A stretch of DNA of 64,000 nt from Alphaproteobacteria bacterium (GCA_020852655.1 JADZAI010000104.1:1-64000); one strand, 5' to 3'. Shown: positions 1-8,057, counted from the first letter of the stretch. Notes: generated by a model not told the origin, from the sequence alone. A program made the numbers and translations.

Positions 1-1348
1 AATGCGGCTTCTCCGTTTCCGCGATGCCGGTTTCGAACAAAGTCCGCAGATAGGGCGAGACGAACTTGTTCTCGGGGTCGACGCGCTGGCGAACGGACTG
101 GAAGCGGCGCCATTCGGGATAGAGCCAGAGGAAGTCGCGGCCGGTCAGCGTGTGCTGCTTGCCCCAATGCGGCCGGCCTTCGAATTTCAGGAATTCCTCC
201 TGACAGGCCTTGAACAAGGGCCACTGGTCCATGGCGTGATACTGGTGGACGGATAGCGTCGCGCTGTCGCGGCCGCTGAACGGGCTGAGCCAGATGTCGT
301 CGCCCTTCACGAAGCGGAACTCGATCGGGAAGGCGGTGGGGATGCGCTCGGCGCGGATGCGGGCGACGACGGCGCGGATGGCGTCGGCGGCCTTCGCATG
401 CGGGACGGAAAATTCCATCTCGTTGAACCGCGTGGTGCGGGGAGAGGGAAAGGTCTCCCAGCTCCAGCGCACACGGCCGGGCTTCGCCTCGCCCTTGGCC
501 ATCTGGCTGGTCAGCAGGCGGTGGAAGAATGCGCTGGTCCAGGGCAGCCACTTCACGACCCGGCAGATGCGGTCGAAGGTGACGGAGTCGGACGAAACGC
601 GTTCGCCGCGCGCCTTCATCGCGGAAATGTCGAGCGCCCGCTCGGGCTTCTCAGGTGCGATATCGAGCGTCTTTACGACGACCTTGTCCGAATACGGAAA
701 CCAGAAAAACTCGAAATGGCGGTGTGCTGCGGCAAGTTCTTCAAGCTTCTCCAGAACCTTGCCCGCCTCCTCGACATAGCTCGCTTCGCTGAGCGCGTAA
801 GACGACACGAGCTTCAGCCGGAAACGCGTGATGACCCCTAGCGAGCCGTAGGAAACTCTCGCTGCATCAAAGAGGTCCGGGTCGTTGTTGCGATCTGCGG
901 TCAAGATTTCACCGGACCCGGTCACCAGCGTGACGCCGGTGACCATGGTCGAGAGCGAGCCGAACCCGATCCCGGTGCCGTGGGTGCCGGTGCCGATCGC
1001 GCCCCCGAGGGTCTGGCGGTCGATGTCGCCCTGGTTGGCGAGTGCGAGGCCGTGCGGGTGGAGCAGCGGGCCGACGGCATAGACCGGCGTGCCGGCCCAC
1101 AACTCGGCCTCCTGCCGGTCGGGCCAGACCTCGATCAGCCCGGTCATGTTCTCCAGGCTGACGATCGCGCCATTGCTGGCGCAGAGCGGCGTGAAGGAGT
1201 GGCCGGAGCCCGCCGGGCGTATGGGGCCGGCGACGCCGCGGATCAGGCCCGCAAGTTCCTGTTCGTTCTGCGGGCGCCAGACGGCCTGCGGCGACGCCGT
1301 GACGTCGCCCGACCAGTTCGACCAACCCGCGCCCCCCGGCGCCGCCAT
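1..1348 (-). CDS. FAD-linked sugar-lactone oxidase (ALO/gulonolactone oxidase family), 3' end cut by window edge
   Basis: This frame is open from an ATG at 1348 to the left edge, giving 449 codons. The N-terminal half is a VAO-type FAD domain: the loop RPAGSGHSFTPL holds the His that carries covalent FAD in this family, and TLGGAIGTGTHGTG follows. The C-terminal half ends with RPHWGKQH, the HWxK signature of aldonolactone oxidases. Such enzymes oxidise aldonolactones such as D-arabinono- or L-gulono-1,4-lactone, using oxygen or another acceptor. The substrate cannot be told from sequence. A GGAAGGGG ribosome site precedes the ATG. The gene lies 22 bp after the Sel1-repeat gene, so the two are probably cotranscribed. 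By family length only a few C-terminal residues should be missing. Confidence 0.88.
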   Translation of the reverse strand, partial: MAAPGGAGWSNWSGDVTASPQAVWRPQNEQELAGLIRGVAGPIRPAGSGHSFTPLCASNGAIVSLENMTGLIEVWPDRQEAELWAGTPVYAVGPLLHPHGLALANQGDIDRQTLGGAIGTGTHGTGIGFGSLSTMVTGVTLVTGSGEILTADRNNDPDLFDAARVSYGSLGVITRFRLKLVSSYALSEASYVEEAGKVLEKLEELAAAHRHFEFFWFPYSDKVVVKTLDIAPEKPERALDISAMKARGERVSSDSVTFDRICRVVKWLPWTSAFFHRLLTSQMAKGEAKPGRVRWSWETFPSPRTTRFNEMEFSVPHAKAADAIRAVVARIRAERIPTAFPIEFRFVKGDDIWLSPFSGRDSATLSVHQYHAMDQWPLFKACQEEFLKFEGRPHWGKQHTLTGRDFLWLYPEWRRFQSVRQRVDPENKFVSPYLRTLFETGIAETEKPH

Positions 1349-1370
1349 AAGCGTCCCCTTCCCGTCTGCC

Positions 1371-2294
1371 TCAATCCTGGATCGGCCTGAAGGCCTTCGC
1401 CCGGCGTTCGGCTTCGCGAACGGCATCGGGCGGTAGTTTGCTGCGGAGATTCATCAGGGCCGAGGCGGGGTCTTCGGTCGCCCTGCCCTCCGAGCCCGCC
1501 GGGGCGCTCATGAAGCCCTGGCGGGCGGCCAGCGTGTAGAATTTCAACGCCTCGATCTTGTCCTCGGCGATGCCGTCGCCCGCTTCGAGCATGGTCGCGA
1601 CATTGTATTGGCCGTGGACGTGGCCGCGCTCGGCCGATTTCAGATACCAGGAGGCGGCTTGCGTGAGGCTCGCCGCCATCCCCGTGCCGCTCTCGTAAAG
1701 CTGGCCGAGTTCGAACTGGGCATGCGGCTCGTTATGTTCTGCGGCGAAGCGGATCCAGCGCGTGCCTTCCGCAAGGTCGCGCTTCACGACCTCCGGCTTG
1801 CCGTCGATGAATTCATAGCCAAGCCGGTAGGCCGACCAGCGGTCGCCCGCTTCGGCCTGGGCGCGCCAATATGCCAGAGCCTCGGGATACTCGCCCTCCC
1901 GGAAGAGGTCGTCCCCCTGGTTTCCCGGCGCTTTGTCCTCGGCCGGCGAGGCCGGCGGCGCTATCGCGGCCCAGTCCGACAGGACCGGCGCCGCGGCCGA
2001 TTCGGTCGAAGATGCCGCCATCGCGCCCGACTTCAACGCGTCCTCGGAAAGCTTGGCCTTGGCGGTCTGGGGGCGGGGGGCAAAGGCATTGCGGGCCGCG
2101 ACAATGCGGTCGATGTCGGCGCGCTCGATCTTGGGCGAGTCGGCCGCGAGAATCTGCTCGCGGGCGGCTGCGCCGGGCTCCGGTACGTTGGCGAAGAACA
2201 GGAATCCGCCCACCGCCGCCAACACGGCGGCGGCGGCCACACCGCTGAAGAGCAGCGTGCGCATGGGATCCTTGAACTCTTCGGGCATGCTCAT
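1371..2294 (-). CDS. Membrane-anchored Sel1-repeat (TPR-like) protein
   Basis: A 307-residue protein with a short cytoplasmic N-terminus, one hydrophobic segment (about residues 12-31) and an Ala/Pro-rich linker. From about residue 130 there are at least three Sel1-type helical repeats, with motifs such as AYRLGYEFIDG, AQFELGQLYESGTG and GQYNVATMLEAGDG. Sel1 repeats are protein-interaction scaffolds. In alphaproteobacteria they occur in envelope and regulatory proteins, but no partner is evident here. It probably shares a transcript with the lactone oxidase that follows. Function unknown. Confidence 0.8.
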   Translation of the reverse strand: MSMPEEFKDPMRTLLFSGVAAAAVLAAVGGFLFFANVPEPGAAAREQILAADSPKIERADIDRIVAARNAFAPRPQTAKAKLSEDALKSGAMAASSTESAAAPVLSDWAAIAPPASPAEDKAPGNQGDDLFREGEYPEALAYWRAQAEAGDRWSAYRLGYEFIDGKPEVVKRDLAEGTRWIRFAAEHNEPHAQFELGQLYESGTGMAASLTQAASWYLKSAERGHVHGQYNVATMLEAGDGIAEDKIEALKFYTLAARQGFMSAPAGSEGRATEDPASALMNLRSKLPPDAVREAERRAKAFRPIQD

Positions 2295-2404
2295 TGCGTG
2301 TGCGTCAAGTCACACTGAACGTGCCCGACCACTATGGCAAGACGGCGGCGCGAACGGGGCACCCGTGCCACGATAGCCGGTCCGCACTCCAACCGCTGCG
2401 CGCC

Positions 2405-2683
2405 TCAAGCGGCAGCTTTGGCGAAGCGGGTGCGCGAACGAGCCCTGGCCTTTTCGGCCTCGATGCCGCGGTCGCGCGACGGCGCCTGGGTCTCAAGGTC
2501 GTGCAGCAGATGATGGGCGATGTGCGAAATGTCGTGAACGGCACGTTCGAATGCCGCGGCATTCGCCTTCGACGGCTTGTTGAAACCCGAAAGCTTGCGC
2601 ACGAACTGAAGCGCTGCCGCCTCGATCTCCTCATGCGTCGCCGGCGGGTCGAAGTTGAAAAGCGTCTTGATGTTCCGGCACAT
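2405..2683 (-). CDS. DUF2277-family small protein
   Basis: A 92-residue protein beginning MCRNIKTLFNFDPPAT, the hallmark N-terminus of the DUF2277 family, followed by the conserved stretch LQFVRKLSGFNKPSKAN. I chose the ATG at 2683 because the family begins exactly there, although the frame stays open further upstream. The C-terminus is basic (ARARSRTRFAKAAA). The family is common in proteobacteria and actinobacteria and has no assigned role. Cys2 is part of the conserved start. Confidence 0.85.
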   Translation of the reverse strand: MCRNIKTLFNFDPPATHEEIEAAALQFVRKLSGFNKPSKANAAAFERAVHDISHIAHHLLHDLETQAPSRDRGIEAEKARARSRTRFAKAAA

Positions 2684-2828
2684 GACATTGCCTTCCCGTG
2701 TGTGGCCTGGCGACCCAGCGTAGACCAAACCGATACCTACGTCTTCGCTGGGACGCCCGTCTAAAACAGCCGAGCGCTTCCTGCTCCCACCCCTCTGCCG
2801 ACCACCCCCTGCCGAGGCTGCCACGCGT

Positions 2829-3242
2829 TTAGACGGGCGCAGCCGCGCCCGCCAGATGGATGTTGCGCGTCGACCAGACCGGGACGCCAACGCCGAAGAA
2901 GTCCCGGTCGTTGCTCCATATCTCGGCGCCGTAGGCCAGCGCTGCGGCCAGCACGGGCCAGTCACTCTGCCCGCGCTTACGCAGGCGCATGCGCGCTGCG
3001 GACTCTGCGGCGCCATAGTCCGCGGGCTCCAAGACGCGAATGTCCGTCTGGAGGCGATTGAGAGCCGCCATCGTATCGTCCGGCGCGGCCCCCAGCTTGG
3101 CTGTCAGCACGACATAGGCTTCCGCAAGCTGCGGCGCGGGGATGACCGTCTCGACCCCGGCCGCCACCAAGCGACCCAACTGCGCCTGGGCGTAGATGCC
3201 CGCGATCGTGGAGATCGCGATATTGGCGTCGAGGACGATCAC
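2829..3242 (-). CDS. PIN-domain toxin of a type II toxin-antitoxin pair
   Basis: A 137-residue protein. The acidic residues expected of a PIN ribonuclease are visible: Asp in VIVLDANI at the start, Glu in QLAEAYVVL, Asp in GQSDWPVLAAAL and Asp in WSNDRDFFG. PIN toxins usually cut tRNA or mRNA using Mg2+ held by these residues. The start is taken as GTG at 3242 because it overlaps the antitoxin stop as GTGA, typical of translationally coupled toxin-antitoxin operons. The frame is open further upstream, but only inside the antitoxin gene. Confidence 0.85.
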   Translation of the reverse strand: MIVLDANIAISTIAGIYAQAQLGRLVAAGVETVIPAPQLAEAYVVLTAKLGAAPDDTMAALNRLQTDIRVLEPADYGAAESAARMRLRKRGQSDWPVLAAALAYGAEIWSNDRDFFGVGVPVWSTRNIHLAGAAAPV

Positions 3243-3559
3243 GCCCTGCGCCGTCGTACAGGCGTCGGCTTCGCCGGCTGGCCCTCGGCCCACGGATCGT
3301 CGAAGGGCTTGTCGTCCTCGATGCCGAGCTCTTTCAGCCGGGCGGCGACGTCGATTCCGCGCGCTTCCGTATTGGCGCGAAGCCTGCGCGCAGCCTCGAC
3401 GAAGCGCTTGAACGAGTCAGGTCCTGGCGGCTCCTTGTCGGCGGGCGTGTAATACCCAACCACCCGGTCGTGATTGGTGACGACGATCGGCGCCTTCGCC
3501 TCGCGGGCGATGATGGTAAAGTTGGCCCTGAACTCCTTGACGCCCATGCGGTTGGCCAT
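3239..3559 (-). CDS. Phd/YefM-like antitoxin
   Basis: A 106-residue protein. The first 40 residues (KEFRANFTIIAREAKAPIVVTNHDRVVGYYTP) match the Phd/YefM DNA-binding fold. The rest is charged and Pro-rich, as expected for a toxin-wrapping tail, and ends in a basic VRRRRA. The ATG at 3559 has a strong GGGAGG ribosome site. The PIN toxin follows with a 4-bp overlap. Autoregulation is likely through the inverted repeat just upstream (3578-3605). Confidence 0.82.
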   Translation of the reverse strand: MANRMGVKEFRANFTIIAREAKAPIVVTNHDRVVGYYTPADKEPPGPDSFKRFVEAARRLRANTEARGIDVAARLKELGIEDDKPFDDPWAEGQPAKPTPVRRRRA

Positions 3560-3577
3560 CGGCGCCTCCCTCGTAAA

Positions 3578-3605
3578 GATTGTGCACACATAAGTGATCA
3601 CAATC
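3578..3605 (-). promoter_or_regulatory. Inverted repeat upstream of the Phd/PIN pair, probable autoregulatory operator
   Basis: Perfect 7-bp arms (GATTGTG and CACAATC) are separated by 14 bp, starting 19 bp upstream of the antitoxin ATG in an AT-richer stretch. The spacer side also contains the small palindromes GTGCAC and GTGATCAC. Phd-type antitoxins bind such repeats over their own promoter. The operator role is inferred from position. Confidence 0.5.
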
Positions 3606-3713
3606 AGAGGCGCAAGGCGCAACATCGGTTGGGCGAAGCCAACGGATTGCAACGAAGCGTGGCGGAGACGGTCGGCCAGAAACGGAAGCGGCCGGATACC
3701 GTGGCGTAGAAAT

Positions 3714-3789
3714 GGCGACCCCGGCGTGACTCGAACACGCAACATCCTGCTTAGAAGGCAGGTGCTCTATCCGGTTGAGCTACGGGGTC
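3714..3789 (-). tRNA. tRNA-Arg (anticodon TCT), CCA encoded
   Basis: Reading the minus strand, acceptor GACCCCG pairs with CGGGGTC. The D arm is GCTC...GAGC, the anticodon stem CCTGC/GCAGG encloses loop CTTCTAA with anticodon TCT, and the T arm is GCGTG-TTCGAGT-CACGC. The discriminator is G and the CCA is encoded. The downstream membrane-protein frame overlaps the 5' end of this tRNA. Confidence 0.95.
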
Positions 3790-4003
3790 GTTGAGTGCGT
3801 TTTCGCCAGCGTTGGGCAGCGACGCAAGCCCAGATCGCCTCGACGAGGCCAAAGGGCCATGCGCCCTGGAGGAAGCCATAAGCCGACCCGGCGAGACAGG
3901 CTGCCGCGAACGCCAGCGTGAAATAGGGCGAGCGTTCCTCCAGCGCGTAGGTCAGCAGCATGGCCGAGACGGCGGCAAGGCCGAACCAGGTCAGGCCGCC
4001 CAA
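3767..4003 (-). CDS. Small membrane protein (two to three helices)
   Basis: A 78-residue hydrophobic protein with segments at about residues 5-20, 27-43 and 47-62, and a basic tail RWRKRTQRPRSSTG. The only start that fits is TTG at 4003, next to the stop of the upstream NDUFS4-like gene, suggesting translational coupling. The last seven codons and the stop overlap the 5' end of tRNA-Arg. I do not recognise a function. The linkage to a complex I accessory gene may hint at respiration, but that is inference only. Confidence 0.6.
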   Translation of the reverse strand: MGGLTWFGLAAVSAMLLTYALEERSPYFTLAFAAACLAGSAYGFLQGAWPFGLVEAIWACVAAQRWRKRTQRPRSSTG

Positions 4004-4004
4004 G

Positions 4005-4310
4005 CTAGTGGGTCCAGAGGCCCTTGCGGTCGTATCTGAAATTGTCGGCGTAGGCGCGGATGTTCGGCTTGCGCTCGCGCGGCTCGAAGACCTGGTAGGG
4101 AATCTCGTGCGCCTCGGCGTAGGCCACGGCCTCCTCGCGGGTCTCGAAATGCAGGCGGACCTGACGGCGGGTGTCGCCGGAGGACGTCCAGCCCATCAGC
4201 GGCTCGATCACCTGTTTTTCGGACGGCTCGAACTCGAGCAGCCAGTCGCGGGACCTTGCGGTGCCGGACTGCATGGCGGTTTTGGCAGGCTTGTAGATGC
4301 GGGCGAGCAT
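4005..4310 (-). CDS. NDUFS4-like complex I accessory protein (ETC complex I conserved region)
   Basis: A 101-residue protein matching the family of mitochondrial NDUFS4 and its alphaproteobacterial homologues. Landmarks are ARIYKPAKTAMQSG at the start, WLLEFEP, MGWTSSGDTRRQVRLHFETREEAVAYAE and a C-terminal KPNIRAYADNFRYDRKG. The protein sits on the peripheral arm of NADH:ubiquinone oxidoreductase and helps assemble or stabilise it. It is one of the supernumerary subunits shared by alphaproteobacteria and mitochondria, which supports the class assignment. No other nuo gene is in the window. Confidence 0.9.
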   Translation of the reverse strand: MLARIYKPAKTAMQSGTARSRDWLLEFEPSEKQVIEPLMGWTSSGDTRRQVRLHFETREEAVAYAEAHEIPYQVFEPRERKPNIRAYADNFRYDRKGLWTH

Positions 4311-4373
4311 GAGCGGCGTTTAGCAAGATTGCCGCAAAACGCCAATCCGGGATTTCCGGGCTGCGGCCTGAGG

Positions 4374-4450
4374 TGGTCGGGGCGGCGTGATTCGAACACG
4401 CGACCCTCTGCTCCCAAAGCAGATGCGCTACCAGACTGCGCTACGCCCCG
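4374..4450 (-). tRNA. tRNA-Pro (anticodon TGG), CCA encoded
   Basis: Reading the minus strand, acceptor CGGGGCG pairs with CGCCCCG. The anticodon stem TCTGC/GCAGA encloses loop TTTGGGA with anticodon TGG, and the T arm is GCGTG-TTCGAAT-CACGC. The discriminator is A and the CCA is encoded. Length 77 nt. Confidence 0.95.
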
Positions 4451-4481
4451 CCAAAGCGGCCGACCAAGGGGCGTGGCCGTA

Positions 4482-4958
4482 TCACGGGCGCGGGGTTTGG
4501 CTCAAGGCGCGTTCGGCGCCGCGCTTTTCGGCGTTCCGGCGGGCGTGGCCCTCCATGAGCTTAAATACGCCCGAGGCGGTGAAGACGAGCTTGTCGCCGA
4601 CCCGCATCTCGCCCTCGGCAAAGCCCATGGTGCGGGTGAAGCGCGTGCAGCGGGCGGTGCCCTCGATCCAGTCGCCGGTGCGGGCCGAAGCGAGGAAGTC
4701 GGAGGTCATTCGCACCGTCAGGAAGGGCGCGGCGGCGGCGCGGCCGACCGCTTCGCCAAGCAGTCCGTCGGCGAAGGCCATGAACCAGCCGCCATGGACG
4801 AGGCCGAAGCCGTTGCAGTGGCGGTGGAGCGCGCGGAACCCCCGCTTCCATATCTCGCCGTCGTCGAATTTGTAGAGCGGGCCGTTATGGGTCGTGAACG
4901 GCCCGCGATTGGTGGCTTCCACCCAGCCGGGGGGCGGCGGGACGATCTCGTCGGTCAT
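4482..4958 (-). CDS. PaaI-type hotdog thioesterase
   Basis: A 158-residue hotdog-fold protein with the PaaI-like active-site region CNGFGLVHGGWFMAFAD (the HGG motif) and a following strand TVRMTSDFLASARTGDWIEG. These enzymes hydrolyse acyl- or aryl-CoA thioesters. The start overlaps the stop of the upstream DUF192 gene by 4 bp (ATGA), so the two are translationally coupled. The substrate is not predictable. Confidence 0.85.
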   Translation of the reverse strand: MTDEIVPPPPGWVEATNRGPFTTHNGPLYKFDDGEIWKRGFRALHRHCNGFGLVHGGWFMAFADGLLGEAVGRAAAAPFLTVRMTSDFLASARTGDWIEGTARCTRFTRTMGFAEGEMRVGDKLVFTASGVFKLMEGHARRNAEKRGAERALSQTPRP

Positions 4959-5425
4959 GGCTTCACATTGCGGAAAAAGGGCGAACGAACGGTATCGCCG
5001 GGGGCGAGGCCGATGCGTGCCGCCGTGCCGGCGTTGAATTCGATCGCGGCAAGCGCGGGGCCGTCCGACGGGATGAGGTCGAGGCTGTAGGGCTTGGCGT
5101 TCGGCGCCACGTTGATCACCCGGCCATTGGCGCCGACATAAACGATGTCCAGCGGCAGGACCGTGTTCTTCATCCAGATGTTGATCTGCTGGGGCGCATC
5201 GTATTCGAAGATCATGCCCGCATCCGGGGCCATTGCGGTGCGGTACATGAGGCCGCGGGAGCGCTCGGCCTCGTCGTCTGCGATCTCGATGTCGAAGGCG
5301 TAGACGCCGGTTTTCGTCTCGATCATGAGTTCACCCCTCTCCCAGTTCAGGGGTTCAGGCGGCACGGAGGCGGCACCGCTACAGCCTGTGAGCAGAATGG
5401 CGCCGAGAACGGATGAACTCTTCAT
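4955..5425 (-). CDS. DUF192 lipoprotein
   Basis: A 156-residue exported protein. The N-terminus MKSSSVLGAILLTGCSG carries a lipobox (LTGC), so it is probably an outer-membrane or periplasmic lipoprotein. The DUF192 core follows with the signature motifs ERSRGLMYR, GMIFEYD, IWMKNTVLPLDIVYV and LEL-type AAIEFNAGTAARIGLAPGD. DUF192 proteins are widespread small envelope proteins with no firm biochemical role. It overlaps the thioesterase gene downstream by 4 bp. Confidence 0.88.
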   Translation of the reverse strand: MKSSSVLGAILLTGCSGAASVPPEPLNWERGELMIETKTGVYAFDIEIADDEAERSRGLMYRTAMAPDAGMIFEYDAPQQINIWMKNTVLPLDIVYVGANGRVINVAPNAKPYSLDLIPSDGPALAAIEFNAGTAARIGLAPGDTVRSPFFRNVKP

Positions 5426-5480
5426 ACGCGTGAATCGAGCGCGGATTCGGCGCGGCGTCGAGCGAAATCCGCGACGGAAT

Positions 5481-5508
5481 TTGCTCGGGCGCCCGGCCCG
5501 GCTATAAT
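5481..5508 (+). promoter_or_regulatory. Sigma70-type promoter of the thi transporter operon
   Basis: A perfect -10 hexamer TATAAT (5503-5508) lies 16 bp after TTGCTC (5481-5486). Transcription would start at about 5515, at the 5' edge of the TPP riboswitch. A consensus TATAAT is rare in this GC-rich window, and its position immediately before the aptamer supports the call. Confidence 0.75.
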
Positions 5509-5516
5509 GGGCATAT

Positions 5517-5603
5517 CCGGGGGGAGCCTACAGATGGGCTGAGAGGTTCCGACAGGAACGACCCCTTGAACCTGAACCGGTTAGGACCGGCGGAGGGACG
5601 GGG
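5517..5603 (+). ncRNA. TPP riboswitch (THI element)
   Basis: The conserved TPP aptamer elements appear in order: GGGGGAGCC, GGGCTGAGAGG, a short variable hairpin (GTTCC/GGAAC), then CCCTTGAACCTGAACCGGTTAGGACCGG with GGAGGGA closing P1. When TPP is bound, the GGAGGG ribosome site at about 5592-5597 would be sequestered. The TTG start of the first transporter gene is only a few bases downstream, which suggests control of translation initiation. The downstream ABC transporter agrees with regulation by thiamine pyrophosphate. Confidence 0.95.
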
Positions 5604-5605
5604 CG

Positions 5606-6340
5606 TTGTCTGTTTCGGGGCCTGCGCGGGGGCGGATCGATCTTCTGGGCGTGACGCTGACCTTCGGCAGCGCGCCGCTGTTTGCAGGCCTGAACCTTGC
5701 GATCGAACCGGGCGCGTTCGTGTGCCTGCTGGGGCCGAGCGGGGTCGGCAAATCCACATTGCTGCGGGCTATCGCCGGGCTGGTGCCACTGGCGGCCGGC
5801 GCCATCTACCTCGACGGGCGGGCGGCGCTCATGGCGCAGGACGACGCGCTGATGCCCTGGGCGCGACCGCTGGCGAACGTGACGCTGGGCGACCGGCTGC
5901 GCGGGCTGGGGGCGGACGAAGCTCGGGCGCGGGAGCTGCTGCGGTCGGTGGGGCTGGACGGGCGCGATGAGCGACCAGCCGCGATGTCGGGCGGCATGCG
6001 CAAGCGGGTGGCGCTGGCGCGGCTGCTCTATGAGGACTGCTCTGTCGCGCTGCTGGACGAGCCGTTCGCCGCGCTCGATGCGATCACGCGGCGAAGCGTG
6101 CAGGCGCTGACGCGGAGGCTGCTGGTCGACCGGACGGTGGTGATGGTGACGCACGACCCGGCGGAGGCGCTGACGGTCGCCGACCGGCTCGTCGTGCTGG
6201 CGGGCGCGCCGGCGCGGGTCGTGCTGGACGAGGCACCGCCCAAGGCGCCGCCCGGCACGGTGCGTGACCCCTATGATCCGAGCCTGCGCGACCTGCATCA
6301 GCAGATGCTCTCGGCGCTCGATACGGCGGTGGCGGCATGA
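5606..6340 (+). CDS. thiZ: ABC transporter ATPase for a thiamine precursor
   Basis: A 244-residue ABC ATPase with Walker A GPSGVGKST (about residues 48-56), Q-loop AQDD, signature MSGGMRKR, Walker B CSVALLDEP and the switch His in VTHDP. Start TTG at 5606 lies directly behind the TPP aptamer with GGAGGG as ribosome site. It powers the ThiX/ThiY system, which in other bacteria imports pyrimidine precursors such as HMP or formylaminopyrimidine. The stop overlaps thiX by 4 bp (ATGA). Members of the nitrate/taurine ATPase family look alike, so the thiamine assignment rests on the riboswitch and the binding protein. Confidence 0.87.
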   Translation: MSVSGPARGRIDLLGVTLTFGSAPLFAGLNLAIEPGAFVCLLGPSGVGKSTLLRAIAGLVPLAAGAIYLDGRAALMAQDDALMPWARPLANVTLGDRLRGLGADEARARELLRSVGLDGRDERPAAMSGGMRKRVALARLLYEDCSVALLDEPFAALDAITRRSVQALTRRLLVDRTVVMVTHDPAEALTVADRLVVLAGAPARVVLDEAPPKAPPGTVRDPYDPSLRDLHQQMLSALDTAVAA

Positions 6341-7092
6341 GGCTGGTGCTGTCGTCGTTCGCGGTCGTCGCATTGCTGGTCGTCGTCTGGCAGGCGGTGC
6401 ACTGGGCGACCGCCCTGCCCGACTACATCCTGCCGGTTCCGGCGCGCGTCGGCGAGGTTTGGTGGGCGCAGCGGGTGTTCATCCTGGAGAATGCGGCGGT
6501 CACGGCCATCGAGATGGTGCTGGGTTTTGTCGCGGGCGCCGTGCTGGGCGTCCTGTGTGCGCTGGCGATGAGTGTGGCGGCGCCGGTGCGCTTCGTGCTC
6601 CAGCCGGTGCTGGTGACGAGCCAGGCGATCCCGGTCTTCGCGCTGGCGCCGATCTTCGTGATCTGGATGGGCTACGGGCTGGCGCCGAAGATCGCGATCG
6701 CGGCGCTGGTGATCTTCTTCCCGGTCGCGATCGCCTTCGCCGACGGCATGCGACGGACGCCGACGGCGCTGCGCGAGGCGGCGCGCGTGATGGCCGGCGA
6801 CGGGATCGGCGCGCGGCTGCGGGCGCTGCGCCACATTACCATCCCCTCCGCCCTGCCCGATCTCGGCACAGGCCTGCGCGTCGGGGCAGGCGTCGCGGCG
6901 ATCGCGGCGGTGATCGGCGAATGGGTCGGGGCGAGTTCGGGGCTCGGCTATCTGATGACCTGGGCCAATTCGCGCGCCCAGGCGCCGCTGATGTTTGCCG
7001 CGCTGGCGACGCTGTTCGCGCTCGCCATCGCCTTCACCGGATTGATCGACACAGTGACGAGGAGGATGACACCATGGATGCGCGAGGACTGA
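6337..7092 (+). CDS. thiX: ABC transporter permease for a thiamine precursor
   Basis: A 251-residue inner-membrane protein of the BPD_transp_1 type with about six transmembrane segments. The cytoplasmic EAA loop (REAARVMAGDGIGARLR) couples to the ATPase. It is the channel subunit between ThiZ and ThiY. Its 3' end overlaps the start of the binding-protein gene by 19 bp, so the three genes form one translationally coupled operon under the TPP riboswitch. Confidence 0.87.
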   Translation: MRLVLSSFAVVALLVVVWQAVHWATALPDYILPVPARVGEVWWAQRVFILENAAVTAIEMVLGFVAGAVLGVLCALAMSVAAPVRFVLQPVLVTSQAIPVFALAPIFVIWMGYGLAPKIAIAALVIFFPVAIAFADGMRRTPTALREAARVMAGDGIGARLRALRHITIPSALPDLGTGLRVGAGVAAIAAVIGEWVGASSGLGYLMTWANSRAQAPLMFAALATLFALAIAFTGLIDTVTRRMTPWMRED

Positions 7093-8042
7093 CGCGCCGC
7101 GGCGTGATGGCGGCAGCGGGCGCGATGGCTCTGGCGGGCGCTTTGCCGGTGCGCGCGGAAGGCGGCATGACGCCGCTGAAGCTGCTGCTCGACTGGTACA
7201 TCAACCCGAACCACGCGCCTATCCTGGTGGCGGAGAAATCCGGTGCCTTCGCGCGGCGCGGCCTGGCGGTCGAGATCGTCGAGCCCGCGGACCCCAACGA
7301 CCCGCCGAAGCTCGTCGCGGCGGGCCAGGCAGACATCGCGATCACCTATCAGCCGCAGCTCACGATGCAGGTCGACCAGGGCCTGCCGCTCGCCCGCATC
7401 GGAGTGCTGATCGACACGCCGCTCAACATGCTGCTGGCGCTTGGCGACGGGCCGGTGAAGACGATAGCGGACCTCAAGGGCCGCAAGGTCGGCTTCTCGG
7501 TGGGCGGGTTCGAAGACGGGCTGCTGGGCACGATGCTGGGCACGGCCGGGCTGACGCTCAAGGATGTCGAGCTCGTGAACGTGAACTTCACGCTGGCGCA
7601 GTCGCTGATGTCTGGCGCGGCGGATGCGGTGATCGGCGCATACCGGAATTACGAACTGAACATCCTCGCGATCGAGGGTAAGCCGGCGCAGTCTTTCTTC
7701 GTCGAGGATTTCGGCGTGCCGTCCTATGATGAGCTGGTCTTCGTAGCGCAGCGCGGGAAGGCCATGGGGGCGCAGATGGCGGCCTTCCTGGATGCGATCC
7801 AGGAAGGCGTCGCGCTGACCATCAACAAGCCGGACACCGCCTGGGGCATGTTCATCGACGGGCGCCCGCAGCTCGACGACGAGCTGAACAAGCGCGCCTT
7901 CCGCGACACGCTGATCCGGTTCGCCCATGTCACGCGTGCGGCCGACGCGTCACGGTATTCGGCTTTCGCGCAATATCTCGAAAGCATGGGGCTCATCGGG
8001 AAGGCCCGGCCGGGCAGCGAATACCTGATGCAGCCGGGCTGA
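7074..8042 (+). CDS. thiY: Periplasmic substrate-binding protein (NMT1/THI5 family) of the thi transporter
   Basis: A 322-residue protein starting MDARGLTRRGVMAAAGAMALAG, a Tat-like signal (TRRGVM) with cleavage likely after VRAEG. The mature part begins LKLLLDWYINPNHAPILVAEKSG, the NMT1/THI5 signature of HMP-precursor-binding proteins, followed by a two-lobed fold (KGRKVGFSVGG, NVNFTLAQSL). It delivers a pyrimidine precursor to ThiX/ThiZ. The ATG at 7074 lies inside the end of thiX. Which pyrimidine is bound is unknown. Confidence 0.87.
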   Translation: MDARGLTRRGVMAAAGAMALAGALPVRAEGGMTPLKLLLDWYINPNHAPILVAEKSGAFARRGLAVEIVEPADPNDPPKLVAAGQADIAITYQPQLTMQVDQGLPLARIGVLIDTPLNMLLALGDGPVKTIADLKGRKVGFSVGGFEDGLLGTMLGTAGLTLKDVELVNVNFTLAQSLMSGAADAVIGAYRNYELNILAIEGKPAQSFFVEDFGVPSYDELVFVAQRGKAMGAQMAAFLDAIQEGVALTINKPDTAWGMFIDGRPQLDDELNKRAFRDTLIRFAHVTRAADASRYSAFAQYLESMGLIGKARPGSEYLMQPG

Positions 8043-8057
8043 CCGCACACAAGACAA

